Shown here one piece after another: positions 41,741-50,935 of a stretch of DNA of 64,000 nucleotides. Both the position numbers and the translations under genes were made by a program. The DNA is taken from the NCBI GenBank assembly GCA_903824665.1, contig CAIJXT010000006.1:1-64000 (forward strand). Direction: 5' to 3'. The stretch is from an uncultured Bacteroidota bacterium. GTDB lineage: Bacteria; Bacteroidota; Bacteroidia; Chitinophagales; Chitinophagaceae. The notes under the pieces were generated by a model that did no database searches, was not told the DNA's origin, and saw only the letters and a program-made list of their open reading frames with translations. Position 1 is the stretch's first letter, and the number at the start of each line of letters is the position of its first letter.

Positions 41741-44700
41741 CTACTTACCTCCTTTCACAACAACTCTTGAAATGCTGGCATTTATCTTCAGCATGTAGGC
41801 AGCAGGCACCAGTTTCTGCATTGGTATATTTGCTGATTTTACATTAGCAAATTTGTATTCCGCAACCTTCCTGCCATTTACATCGTATACATCTATCGTT
41901 CTGATATCTTCTGCCGAAGACGTTACGGTAACCTCTTCGTTAGTCGGGTTGGGATAGATCATGATCTTCTGTTGTTTGTCTGCCGGAGCTGATCCGGGTT
42001 TGGGACTGGACCAAATAGCAGGGCAGTCGAGAATGATGGTTCTGGTTATGGTACATGTATCACCGTTTGGAGCTATGGCATAGAAAGTGATCGACACCGT
42101 AGTGGTGGTACCACCCAACATGGTCACAACCTGCATCTCGAAATTAGAACCACTGGAAACCATGGGTGAGGCAATTCCGTTTATAGTCCACTGATGTGCT
42201 ACAATCTGACAATTGCCCACCAAAGCGGCCAATGCAGATACTGTGAACTCACAACCATCGACAGTTGAGGCTAACGCTGAATTGATTGTTGTGCCCTGCT
42301 GATCGAAGCAATTACATCCTTCACCCGGATTGTTATCACAATTAAGATCAAGCGACCTGGTTATGGTACAAGTGTCTCCTGACGGTGACACAGCAATTAT
42401 CTTAACCTGTACGTGCACCACTGTTCCGGTTGGTACTGAAACGATCATATTGTCAAATAATGCGGAAGACGAAACAAACGTTGTTGTACCGCCCACGTTC
42501 CATTCATAACCAACGATGACACATTGTGGGTTGAGCATACCTGCCGTAGCCGTAACCATGTAGCGACAGTTGCGCAGGGTTCCTACCATGCTGGCATAGT
42601 TTATTGTTGTGCTAGCTTCATCGAAACAATCGCAACCATTTGGCGGGTTCTTTCCACACCGTACCTCTTCTGAAAACACTGCTCTGCAGCAAGGGTCGCT
42701 ACCGTCGGCAAAGTTGGAATCTATGATGTGTGCTACGACCTGTACAGTTGCTGTCACCCCTGAAGGTATCGTAAACGTCCAGCAGTCGGATGTGGCTGAA
42801 GTATGATGTGTGACACTACCACCGGTACTGAGCGTCCAGCTGTATCCCAGTATACGATTTGCGGTGCATATATTGACACAGGCAGTAAATGTGCAAGAGT
42901 CACCTGACGAGGTCTGCGTTACGGTGAGTTTAGAGCACTCCTCGAAATAGCATGGTGGGCGCTTACATTTCAATGTAACTGTGCGGTTGGTATAACATGT
43001 ATCACCATTAGCATTAACAGCGTAGTAAGTGACAGTTACCACCTCAGACCCAGAGTAACCCACGGTTACGGTTTTCACATCTGTAGAGCTGGTTGTTGCG
43101 TCCCATATGCTGGATCCGCCATAGTTCCACAAATATCCGATAACACTCCACCCCGGAAGCGTAATACCTGTTGCGGTAACGACAAACGAGCACCCGCTAT
43201 CGGTCAGCGATGCAGCAAAAGTGAGGTCGGTGAGTGTTTCATCGAATGTTGAACTGTCGCATTCGAAATGCGGATCTCCCTGCCTTTCGCATAGTGAACT
43301 GATCACATAGTTTGTAGGGACCGGACTTACGAGAACCGGATTATAGGCAACTGGCAATAGTGTCATAGTAGGCTCTGTAGTAGTTGGTACAACATTCAGC
43401 ATGCCCACGGTGTCTGGTTCCCAACAACCAGAATCAGCTACAGTAGTCAAGGCATCAACAAAATAAATGTCGTTATTCCCTGCACCGTTCGGGTCATTGG
43501 TGCTGCCAGCGAAATACATATTGCCGGTACCCATGGCAACATCCAGATCATATAGCGCGTGAATACCGCCGGCATCTGTGGTGAGCTGAACCGGAACTGA
43601 CGCAGTGTTGGTGGTATAGGAAGTAACTTCCGTGATTACTGAATTCGTTGCCACGCCAGTAAGCCATATTATCGGATCGAACCAGGAATTGAATGGAGTC
43701 TGAATATTGACCAGCGAATTGTCGGTCAATGGAAAAAATTTGGTGGGACCACAATATGTACGATTGCTGTTTTGCAGTTGTTTCAACTCAATACCGCTCC
43801 CGTCCAGCGCATTCATTCGCACAATCGCTTCGCCAGTGCCGCCGGTAAGAATGAAATTCTGATTTGATCCTCCCATTATCAGGAGTTTGGAGCCTCTCTG
43901 GTATACCTCTGAAAAAGTATTATTGTTCAGTATCTGTGAACCGGGAATTACATTTCCATTGGCATCGACACTGAGACCCGGCATCACAAAATCAAAGTAT
44001 CTGTGCCATACCCATGCCCCTGAACCGGGTGTAACCAGCGGTGTATACCTATGCACGCGTGCGTCGCCATAGTTTATTGACCGGAATGACCCAACGATGA
44101 ATACGTCATTTCCGTCATCAGACGTGCAGATTCCGTTAAAGCTCTCGCTTGTGTTGAAACTGTTATTATAACGCTCGCTGTACAATAGTGTACCACCGGC
44201 GCTGAAAACAGAAATCAATGCATCTGCAATTACCGGCCGTTGGTCGTAAGCACCTACCGCCACTAATGCATGTCCCTTACTTGCGCCCAGTTCGGTTACC
44301 GCAAAGAAGAGTTCTCCACCTACTGTGCCAGCACTGAAAGAGCTTTGCCACATGAGCGACCCATCGGTACTTCTGAACTTGAGGATAGCGGCGTGATTAT
44401 CAAGATAGGTATTGGTTCTGCCCATTGTACCCACTACGACAATGTTACCGTCGTTGGTAATGATCATATTCTGAATCAGGTTATTGGAACCGGCCATTCC
44501 AAATTCCTGCTGCCACAAAATAGCAGTACCTGCCGGATTGACTTTGAGTAGAATCATCTGGGCATTAGTGATGTCTGTGGCACCCGGCAGTAAGGGATCG
44601 TACCGGTAACCGGCTATGATCGTACCGGAACCATCGGGCAGGTTCTTCACTTCCATTGCCACTTCATTGGCGCCTCCGCCTATGGCAAATTGTCTGACCT

Positions 44701-44773
44701 GTGCTTTACTGGGTCCTGACCATGCAAGCACCAACAGCAGCAATAGTAAATTGATAACTGATAACTTTTTCAT
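41741..44773 (-). CDS. Large secreted protein with PKD-like repeats and type IX secretion C-terminal domain
   Basis: This 1010-aa protein has a signal peptide (MKKLSVINLLLLLLVLAWSG, cleavage near S-K-A-Q). The N-terminal half (about 25-480) has beta-propeller-like repeats (GTIIAGYRYDP, IVVVGTMGRTNT, VFIVGSFRS). Four cysteine-containing PKD/Ig-like repeats follow (about 500-915), each with a C-F/Y-x-E/Q opening and GD-T-C-T/Y endings. The C-terminal domain IYPNPTNEEVTVTSSAEDIR ... YDVNGRKV ... MLKI (about 930-1010) is a type A T9SS sorting signal. It should be exported and attached to the cell surface. Function unknown. Confidence 0.88.
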   Translation of the reverse strand: MKKLSVINLLLLLLVLAWSGPSKAQVRQFAIGGGANEVAMEVKNLPDGSGTIIAGYRYDPLLPGATDITNAQMILLKVNPAGTAILWQQEFGMAGSNNLIQNMIITNDGNIVVVGTMGRTNTYLDNHAAILKFRSTDGSLMWQSSFSAGTVGGELFFAVTELGASKGHALVAVGAYDQRPVIADALISVFSAGGTLLYSERYNNSFNTSESFNGICTSDDGNDVFIVGSFRSINYGDARVHRYTPLVTPGSGAWVWHRYFDFVMPGLSVDANGNVIPGSQILNNNTFSEVYQRGSKLLIMGGSNQNFILTGGTGEAIVRMNALDGSGIELKQLQNSNRTYCGPTKFFPLTDNSLVNIQTPFNSWFDPIIWLTGVATNSVITEVTSYTTNTASVPVQLTTDAGGIHALYDLDVAMGTGNMYFAGSTNDPNGAGNNDIYFVDALTTVADSGCWEPDTVGMLNVVPTTTEPTMTLLPVAYNPVLVSPVPTNYVISSLCERQGDPHFECDSSTFDETLTDLTFAASLTDSGCSFVVTATGITLPGWSVIGYLWNYGGSSIWDATTSSTDVKTVTVGYSGSEVVTVTYYAVNANGDTCYTNRTVTLKCKRPPCYFEECSKLTVTQTSSGDSCTFTACVNICTANRILGYSWTLSTGGSVTHHTSATSDCWTFTIPSGVTATVQVVAHIIDSNFADGSDPCCRAVFSEEVRCGKNPPNGCDCFDEASTTINYASMVGTLRNCRYMVTATAGMLNPQCVIVGYEWNVGGTTTFVSSSALFDNMIVSVPTGTVVHVQVKIIAVSPSGDTCTITRSLDLNCDNNPGEGCNCFDQQGTTINSALASTVDGCEFTVSALAALVGNCQIVAHQWTINGIASPMVSSGSNFEMQVVTMLGGTTTTVSITFYAIAPNGDTCTITRTIILDCPAIWSSPKPGSAPADKQQKIMIYPNPTNEEVTVTSSAEDIRTIDVYDVNGRKVAEYKFANVKSANIPMQKLVPAAYMLKINASISRVVVKGGK

Positions 44774-45136
44774 TGGGTATACTTTTTAAAATTAACAATT
44801 AGATATCAATTGCAAACTATAACACTTACAAACTTAATAGATGACAAAACCGCTGAATGGCTGAAATTTTCCGACGAAGTGTCTGATTTTTCCGAGGAAT
44901 GGTAGCGATACATGAAAAACAGGTGTACTGCAAAATGAACACCCGGATATTAAAAAATATCGGATAAGCACCATGTAGTAAGAGCATTTTCAGTTCACTG
45001 CAATACCTTCCCTCCCGACGCCAGAATCGCGGAAAACTGCCGCTTTTCACTTAGATTTTTTTATCTGCAAAACCAAAATCGTGATATTGGACGATGGTGA
45101 AATTACTTTGTGTTACTTTGTACCAAAGGACAAGCG
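44774..45136. other. Intergenic region between divergent genes
   Basis: About 360 bases hold the promoters of the secreted protein and selD. Before selD there are two TTACTTTG boxes (45103-45110, 45113-45120) close to the -7 consensus. No gene is seen. Confidence 0.4.
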
Positions 45137-46192
45137 ATGAATGAACCAATAAAGCTCACCCAATACTCCCGAGGCGCTGGCTGTGGCTGCAAAATAGCGC
45201 CTGCTGTACTGGAGGAAATTCTGCGAACTGACAAAACCCCGGCAAGCTTTCCTAATCTGCTGGTAGGCAATAGTACCAATGACGATGCTGCAGTGTATGA
45301 CATGGGCAACGGCAACTCGCTGATCGCTACAACAGACTTCTTCATGCCTATTGTAGATGATGCCTACGATTTCGGGCGGATAGCCGCTGCAAATGCTATC
45401 AGTGATGTTTACGCAATGGGTGGCACACCGGTACTGGCTCTGGCTATACTGGGCTGGCCGATAGAGAAAATACCTGCAGCACTGGCCGGAAAGGTACTAG
45501 ACGGAATGCGTGCTATATGTGAGCAAGCAGGCATACCACTGGCCGGCGGCCACAGTATAGATACCACCGAGCCTATAGCGGGCCTGGCTGTCAATGGCTT
45601 TTGCGCAACGAATGCCATAAAGCGAAATAATACGGCCAAAGCCGGCAATCTGCTGTTTATGACAAAGGCACTGGGTACCGGAATTCTGGCTACGGCGCTG
45701 AAAAGAGGTTCAATATCGGACGACCATAAAGCGATACTGACTGAACAGATTGTGCAACTGAATACCATAGGAGCACAATTGGGCAAAATGGAGGGTGTAA
45801 CTGCAATGACCGATATTACCGGTTTCGGACTGGCGGGGCACCTGATCGAAATGGCTACCGGCAGCGGACTGTCGGCTGAAATATGGTACAACAAGCTACC
45901 GGTTATGGCTGGAGTCAGGGAGTATCTGGCACAGCGTATTGTTCCAGATGCCACCTACCGCAACTGGAATGGGTACAATTCAAAGATCGTTCTGGAACCC
46001 GGTGTAGATGCCATGGAAGCATTTTGCCTGATACCGGACCCGCAAACCAATGGTGGATTGCTGATAGCAGTTGACGAGGCTGCGGCAGCTAATGTAATCA
46101 GTCTGCTGGAGCAAAATGGATACGCAGATTTCATAGAACCGATAGGCAGATTTAACGAAATAAAGGAAAAAGCACTGTTTGTAAAACCCTAA
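45137..46192 (+). CDS. selD: Selenide, water dikinase (selenophosphate synthetase)
   Basis: This 351-aa protein has the catalytic loop Y-S-R-G-A-G-C-G-C-K with C16 (cysteine, not selenocysteine) and K19. ATP/metal-binding segments are NDDAAVYDMGNGNSLIATTD, GGHSIDTTEP and MTDITGFGLAGHL. It makes selenophosphate from selenide and ATP. ATG 45137 is chosen over an in-frame GTG at 45110 because the conserved N-terminus MNEPIKLTQYS begins there. In this window its only visible user is MnmH; no SelA/SelB is seen. Confidence 0.94.
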   Translation: MNEPIKLTQYSRGAGCGCKIAPAVLEEILRTDKTPASFPNLLVGNSTNDDAAVYDMGNGNSLIATTDFFMPIVDDAYDFGRIAAANAISDVYAMGGTPVLALAILGWPIEKIPAALAGKVLDGMRAICEQAGIPLAGGHSIDTTEPIAGLAVNGFCATNAIKRNNTAKAGNLLFMTKALGTGILATALKRGSISDDHKAILTEQIVQLNTIGAQLGKMEGVTAMTDITGFGLAGHLIEMATGSGLSAEIWYNKLPVMAGVREYLAQRIVPDATYRNWNGYNSKIVLEPGVDAMEAFCLIPDPQTNGGLLIAVDEAAAANVISLLEQNGYADFIEPIGRFNEIKEKALFVKP

Positions 46193-46347
46193 TGCGTTAT
46201 TGTACCTGAATACAAATGCTACCGCAAATACTGCCATTAAAACCAGCAACTGTAGTGATGATACGGGTGGTTTTTGAACTCATCAGACCATAAAAGAACG
46301 TTTGTATTGAAAAATTCAGTTACTTTATAGTCCCGTTTTTCGTTGGA

Positions 46348-47217
46348 ATGTATAAATATTTAGCATACATATTACTGCTCACCTCTGTATCTAATGTGCA
46401 TGCACAGCGCACAACGGATACCTTCAAGCTATATTTTGATCTGAATGTACCGACACTGAATCAGAAAATGCAGAAGAAAATTGATCTGCTAATCTATAAT
46501 GACAAGATCATTCCGGGCAGTGAGGTGACTATTGTTGGGTATGCCGATTTTCTGGGCTCTGAGGGCTACAATAAGAACCTGTCGATGAAACGTGCCGAAC
46601 ATGTAAAGCAGTATCTTGTACTGAACGGTATCAATGACAAAGACATCACACTCTGCATGGGCAAGGGCAAAGTAGACCGAAAGGGGCTGTCGGACAAGGA
46701 TGGCTACCCTACCGACCGCCGGGTAGACATAGTGATGAACAACAAGACGTACAAAGAAAAAATCACCTCGAAAACCAGAACCGGCAAAAAAGACACCGTA
46801 CGCAAGGTAGAGCTAACCAGTATAAAGGACATGAAAGACCTGAAGACGGGCACGCTGTTTCAGTTAAAGAACGTCTATTTTCCGAAAGACCGCCACATTA
46901 TGAAGCCTGAATCGCATGCTGCGCTGGAGGAACTATTCACTGTACTGAGCGAAAATCCGGACATCAAGATCAGTATAGAAGGCCATGTATGCTGTATACG
47001 CAATGCGCCCGATGCCGATGATATGGATACCTTTGAGCCACACCTTTCCGTGAACCGTGCCAAAGCGATATACAAGTACCTTATAGACAGGGGTATAGAT
47101 GAATCACGGCTCACCTTTATCGGATATGGCAGAAGCAGACCCATAGTGGCAATAGAACAAACTGAAGCCGATGCCGAAAAGAATCGCCGTGTGGAAATAC
47201 GAATACTGAACAAATAA
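46348..47217 (+). CDS. Protein with two OmpA-like peptidoglycan-binding domains
   Basis: This 289-aa exported protein has a signal peptide ending VHAQR (about residue 19). Two OmpA C-like domains follow, 25-130 (TIVGYADFLGSEGYNKNLSM, KRAEHVKQYL, DRRVDIVM) and 165-289 (SIEGHVCCIR, HLSVNRAKAIYKYLIDRGID, FIGYGRSRP, KNRRVEIRI). There is no beta-barrel, so it is probably periplasmic and bound to peptidoglycan. The duplication of the domain in one short chain is unusual. It carries a C-C pair in the second domain. Confidence 0.88.
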   Translation: MYKYLAYILLLTSVSNVHAQRTTDTFKLYFDLNVPTLNQKMQKKIDLLIYNDKIIPGSEVTIVGYADFLGSEGYNKNLSMKRAEHVKQYLVLNGINDKDITLCMGKGKVDRKGLSDKDGYPTDRRVDIVMNNKTYKEKITSKTRTGKKDTVRKVELTSIKDMKDLKTGTLFQLKNVYFPKDRHIMKPESHAALEELFTVLSENPDIKISIEGHVCCIRNAPDADDMDTFEPHLSVNRAKAIYKYLIDRGIDESRLTFIGYGRSRPIVAIEQTEADAEKNRRVEIRILNK

Positions 47218-47225
47218 TCAGTGCA

Positions 47226-47747
47226 TCAGCCGGCTACCACAGGAAAAGTAACCCGACCAGCCAGCCAGCTTTCTTTAAGCGGCACCAGCCACTGCTCAAA
47301 AAGCCCCTTCTTATCAGTAACTACATTGTTGAACAACATGGTATCCTGATTGATGTATCCTTTATCAATTGCATACTGCACCTGTGTGAACGGCAGCATC
47401 TCGGCCTTTCCCTTAACCAAAAAGGTAATCATCATCCGATCGAAAAAATTCACATCATATTGACGTTCAAGGCTTTTGATGACTCTGACTGAACTATCTG
47501 TACTGCACCCACTTACCGCTTCATCTCGCTCATCTGCGATAACCACTACAAACTGACGGAATAGCAAACCCGCCCATCCTTTTACCGGACTGCCATGCGT
47601 TTGCCAGTTGGCGTAAAAATGATGCAACTGTTCGTTCACCTCTTTTTCTTCTTTCTCTATGAAGGCTCTGCTGCTTTGATAAACCCAAACTCTGGCATTA
47701 TCCGGAAAGCCAGCAGGAATCATTACTTCAAGTTCTTTGGCGTACAT
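47226..47747 (-). CDS. Conserved Bacteroidota protein, 173 aa
   Basis: The protein reads PAGFPDNARVWVYQSSRAFI ... NEQLHHFYANWQTHGSPVKG with a later C-S-T-D-S-S-V and FDRMMITFLVKGKAEMLPF. It belongs to a conserved Bacteroidota group often (probably wrongly) labelled ABC transporter ATPase; no Walker motifs are visible. There is no signal peptide. A promoter box lies exactly five bases before the start codon. Function unknown. Confidence 0.8.
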   Translation of the reverse strand: MYAKELEVMIPAGFPDNARVWVYQSSRAFIEKEEKEVNEQLHHFYANWQTHGSPVKGWAGLLFRQFVVVIADERDEAVSGCSTDSSVRVIKSLERQYDVNFFDRMMITFLVKGKAEMLPFTQVQYAIDKGYINQDTMLFNNVVTDKKGLFEQWLVPLKESWLAGRVTFPVVAG

Positions 47748-47751
47748 GGTA

Positions 47752-47759
47752 CAAAGGTA
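47752..47759 (-). promoter_or_regulatory. -7 element immediately before the 47747 gene
   Basis: On the minus strand TACCTTTG matches TAnnTTTG and is followed by TACC and the ATG, so a leaderless transcript is predicted. The -33 element is weak. Confidence 0.45.
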
Positions 47760-47789
47760 AATGAAATCAAAGACATGAAAACCCAGTGA

Positions 47790-49055
47790 TCAGGAACGAA
47801 TGATATTGAGCCCGACGGTGCACTCGAGGCAGCGCCTGGCGCTGCAGTAATTGTTGTACAACTGCAACAATGCCTGCGATTGTGCGGCATTTTCTGCCGG
47901 CCATTCGTTCTCTTCCCAAAGGCGGGTGATGTGATTCTGCTCGGCCGGAACGGCTTCGAGCAGTTGCAAAGCATGCTCCTGCAATTGGGATGTGCCCTGC
48001 CGCGCGGCATACAGAAACTGGATCGGTGCAATGGTATTGATTACGATATTCTCGATAGACGAATTACCAAGTGTTTTGGGTGATGGTCGCTCCTGGACCG
48101 CATCGAACCGGTAATGGGTATCCCAATAACTGCTGGCCCTGACATCGAGCAGCGGGGTTATATCCTTTACCGAGTGGGTTTCCAATATCTGTGAAAAGAG
48201 ATGCAAAGACTTGTGCACCAGTGCTGCAAACTGGGCAATACGGACTGATGGAAAATTGACCGGGCGCATACGCAGGAACTTCCACAGCCCGTTGGGTATG
48301 GGCTTCAGCTTGTATTTCTTTTTCAGGTAATCATACTCACGCTGCAACTCACGTGGGTAATCATCGTTGAAATCATCGTCAAGCATACCGGCCTGACCAA
48401 AAAACAGGGCTTCCAATTGTAACAGATTGTCTTTGTGACGAGTAGGTATATTAAGCGGAAGCGATTGTGCAAGGAGCAAAAAAGGTGTTGCATTTGTCTT
48501 AAACCCAAAATTGGCAGCCATACGCCAATAGAGCAGGTTGCGCCAGTCTTCGGCAGAATTATCGAGCATTACATTCCAATCGGTCAGCTTCTGTTCCCAG
48601 CGTTCTGCAAGCAGCCGTGAGAGCCAGCCTTCCTTTGTGATTGATTTCACCGAGGTGTGCTGCCTGGCGCAGGGCAACTTCAGCGAAGTATTCACCAGCC
48701 CTGCATAGCGGTCAATAACCTGCTGTGCAACAGCAGGACGCAGCACCAATACGGGTATATTACCGGCAACACCTGCCACATCATCGTCATATACCACATG
48801 CAGTGCCAGATTTTTGTATGCCGGATCGTGCTGGTGACCATGGCGCAGCCAGTCGCTGCTGCGGGTATGCAGCTCTACATTACCTACCAGAATGGTGTTG
48901 CCTATCTTAATTTTTGCCTCCAGAAAATCGGGGCCTGCATCGCGATTGAGCCTGCCACTATAAATGACAGTGAGTGGCTCGCCCGATGCTGTATGCAATG
49001 CCGTACCATTGTACAGGCTGTGCTGCCAGATAAACTGGAATAGTGATTCATTCAT
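47790..49055 (-). CDS. DUF2851 family protein
   Basis: This 421-aa protein begins MNESLFQFIWQHSLYNGTAL and has the DUF2851 core: SGRLNRDAGPDFLEAKIKIG, VGNVELHTRSSDWLRHGHQH and NVILHVV-like NLALHVVYDDD. The D-x-E ... E-x-H-x-x-S-D-W-x-x-H segment looks like a metal-dependent nuclease centre and the middle is helical. It ends with four cysteines (C-S-A-R-R-C-L-E-C). Its role is unknown; it is a conserved Bacteroidota gene. Confidence 0.88.
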   Translation of the reverse strand: MNESLFQFIWQHSLYNGTALHTASGEPLTVIYSGRLNRDAGPDFLEAKIKIGNTILVGNVELHTRSSDWLRHGHQHDPAYKNLALHVVYDDDVAGVAGNIPVLVLRPAVAQQVIDRYAGLVNTSLKLPCARQHTSVKSITKEGWLSRLLAERWEQKLTDWNVMLDNSAEDWRNLLYWRMAANFGFKTNATPFLLLAQSLPLNIPTRHKDNLLQLEALFFGQAGMLDDDFNDDYPRELQREYDYLKKKYKLKPIPNGLWKFLRMRPVNFPSVRIAQFAALVHKSLHLFSQILETHSVKDITPLLDVRASSYWDTHYRFDAVQERPSPKTLGNSSIENIVINTIAPIQFLYAARQGTSQLQEHALQLLEAVPAEQNHITRLWEENEWPAENAAQSQALLQLYNNYCSARRCLECTVGLNIIRS

Positions 49056-49199
49056 GATAGACGAATAGTTGGTAGCGGAACATAAAAATACTCAGAAATA
49101 GATTTAGTACTGCCTGCCGCAGAAAATTTTCGTAGCTATTGGCCTGCCCCGGGACAGAATATCTTCAAATTATCGTCTGTAATGTTGCAGAACATTTTT

Positions 49200-49207
49200 T
49201 ACATTTG
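49200..49207 (+). promoter_or_regulatory. -7 element upstream of frr
   Basis: TACATTTG matches TAnnTTTG; the nearest TTG is too close for a standard -33 element. The leader would be about 38 bases. Confidence 0.35.
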
Positions 49208-49249
49208 CTGCCTGCAAATTAGGTTGAAAAATAAACTATATCTGAGGCA

Positions 49250-49801
49250 ATGGAAAATATTATCAGTGAAGTAGCCGCTAATATGAAGAAGGCGATAGCG
49301 CATCTGGAATCGGAATTGAGCAAAATACGTGCCGGCAAAGCGACGACCCAAATAGTAGACGGCATTTTTGTAGACTACTACGGCAGCCCGACCCCGCTAA
49401 ACCAGGTGGCCAATGTGACCATACCTGATGCCCGTACTATATCGCTGCAGCCGTGGGAGCGCAATATGATAGGCCCGATAGAGAAAGCGATCATTGCATC
49501 TAACATAGGCCTGAACCCACAAAATGATGGCAACTACATCAGACTGTTTCTGCCACCACTGACAGAAGAGCGCCGCCGCGAGCTGGTAAAAAGAGTATAT
49601 GCAGAGGGCGAACTGGCCAAGATAGCTATACGTAACCTGCGCCGTGACAGCATAGAACAAGTAAAGAAACTGCAAAAAGACGGCCTGAGCGAAGATATAG
49701 CCAAGGGCGGCGAGGGCAGAATACAGGACATAACGGATAAACACATAGCCCTGGTAGATTCGCACTGCAAGGACAAGGAAAAAGACGTAATGACGATATA
49801 G
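49250..49801 (+). CDS. frr: Ribosome recycling factor
   Basis: This 183-aa protein of normal RRF length has KIRAGKATTQIVDGIFVDYY, the conserved IPDARTISLQPWERNMIGPI segment, LPPLTEERRRELVKRVYAEG and IRNLRRDSIEQVKKLQKDGL. It splits post-termination ribosomes with EF-G. It is single-gene with a strong hairpin after it; pyrH, a frequent neighbour, is not here. Confidence 0.96.
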   Translation: MENIISEVAANMKKAIAHLESELSKIRAGKATTQIVDGIFVDYYGSPTPLNQVANVTIPDARTISLQPWERNMIGPIEKAIIASNIGLNPQNDGNYIRLFLPPLTEERRRELVKRVYAEGELAKIAIRNLRRDSIEQVKKLQKDGLSEDIAKGGEGRIQDITDKHIALVDSHCKDKEKDVMTI

Positions 49802-49824
49802 ACACCCTTCGGGGTCGATTTTCC

Positions 49825-49862
49825 GGTAACTCATGCAGCCCACTGCATGAGTTACCTGTTTC
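49825..49862 (+). terminator. Hairpin terminator after frr
   Basis: GGTAACTCATGCAG-CCCA-CTGCATGAGTTACC followed by TGTTTC; a perfect 14-bp stem 24 bases after the stop. Confidence 0.7.
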
Positions 49863-49886
49863 AGTACAAAACCTGCTAACAAATTA

Positions 49887-50777
49887 ATGGCGAGGCTCAC
49901 AGAGCAATTTCTTCAATTGTATTCGGTACCGGTATATACGGTACTGATAGCTGCTGAAGCCCTGATAAGCAATTTCAGAAAGCAATCATTCTACAGCTGG
50001 AAAGAGTCCATTATCAACCTCTATCTCAACATCCTGAATGCAGGTGTAGACATGCTGCTGCGCGTTGTAATAGGCTTTGCGATGCTACAGTTTGTGTATC
50101 AGTACCACCTGCCCATAGCGTGGCATCCGGTAGCTTACTGGATCGTACTGCTGCTGGGCGAGGATCTGCTATTCTGGCTGGAGCATTATGTAGATCACAG
50201 TTGCCGGCTGTTCTGGGCAGTGCACGTAACCCATCACTCCTCTCCTGAATACAATCTATCTACTGGCTTCAGATCGTCCGTGTTCATGCCGGTATACAAG
50301 TACTTCTACTTTATACCGCTGGTATTGCTGGGCTTTGCGCCGCTTGATGTAATGCTGATGTTCTCGCTGACCCAGATCTACGGCATTCTGGTGCATACAC
50401 AATACGTAAAGACCATGCCGGCGTGGATAGAGTACCTATTTGTGACCCCCTCGCACCACAGGGTGCACCATGCCAGCAATATACCCTATCTGGACAAGAA
50501 TATGGGTATGGTATTCATAGTCTGGGACAGGCTGTTCGGTACCTTTCAGAAAGAGATGCCCGATGAAGTACCACACTACGGCATCACGAAACCAGTAGCC
50601 AAACCACACCACCCGGTGCACATTGTAACCCACGAATGGCAGGAGATCGCAAAAGACCTGCGTAAACCCCTACCCTTTTCCACAAGGCTGAAGTATCTGC
50701 TGCGCCCACCGGGATGGAGCCATGATGGCAGCACCAAGACAACTAAAGAGTTGCAAAAAGAACAGCATTGCAGCTAA
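49887..50777 (+). CDS. Sterol desaturase / fatty-acid hydroxylase family membrane protein
   Basis: This 296-aa di-iron membrane enzyme has several helices (about residues 10-30, 50-75, 85-105, 150-180). The histidine boxes are H-Y-V-D-H in WLEHYVDHSCRLFW, H-V-T-H-H in AVHVTHHSSPEYN and H-R-V-H-H in PSHHRVHHASN. Family members hydroxylate or desaturate sterols, fatty acids or carotenoids. The neighbourhood (frr, mutS) gives no hint of the substrate. Confidence 0.9.
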   Translation: MARLTEQFLQLYSVPVYTVLIAAEALISNFRKQSFYSWKESIINLYLNILNAGVDMLLRVVIGFAMLQFVYQYHLPIAWHPVAYWIVLLLGEDLLFWLEHYVDHSCRLFWAVHVTHHSSPEYNLSTGFRSSVFMPVYKYFYFIPLVLLGFAPLDVMLMFSLTQIYGILVHTQYVKTMPAWIEYLFVTPSHHRVHHASNIPYLDKNMGMVFIVWDRLFGTFQKEMPDEVPHYGITKPVAKPHHPVHIVTHEWQEIAKDLRKPLPFSTRLKYLLRPPGWSHDGSTKTTKELQKEQHCS

Positions 50778-50923
50778 CGCAATCGTAAATGACACCTGAT
50801 ACAGTCATCTGTCCCCCAACCTATCTTTGGCCTAAACTAAAACACTCTTAACTTCAAAACTTACTTTATCCACACGTCTCCCACAGACAGTATAATATAA
50901 TAGCTATTGCGCCTGCAAGCAGC

Positions 50924-50931
50924 TAAATTTG
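50924..50931 (+). promoter_or_regulatory. -7 element immediately before mutS
   Basis: TAAATTTG matches TAnnTTTG and ends five bases before the GTG start of mutS. If used, it predicts a leaderless transcript. No well-placed -33 element is seen. Confidence 0.4.
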
Positions 50932-50935
50932 CGAT

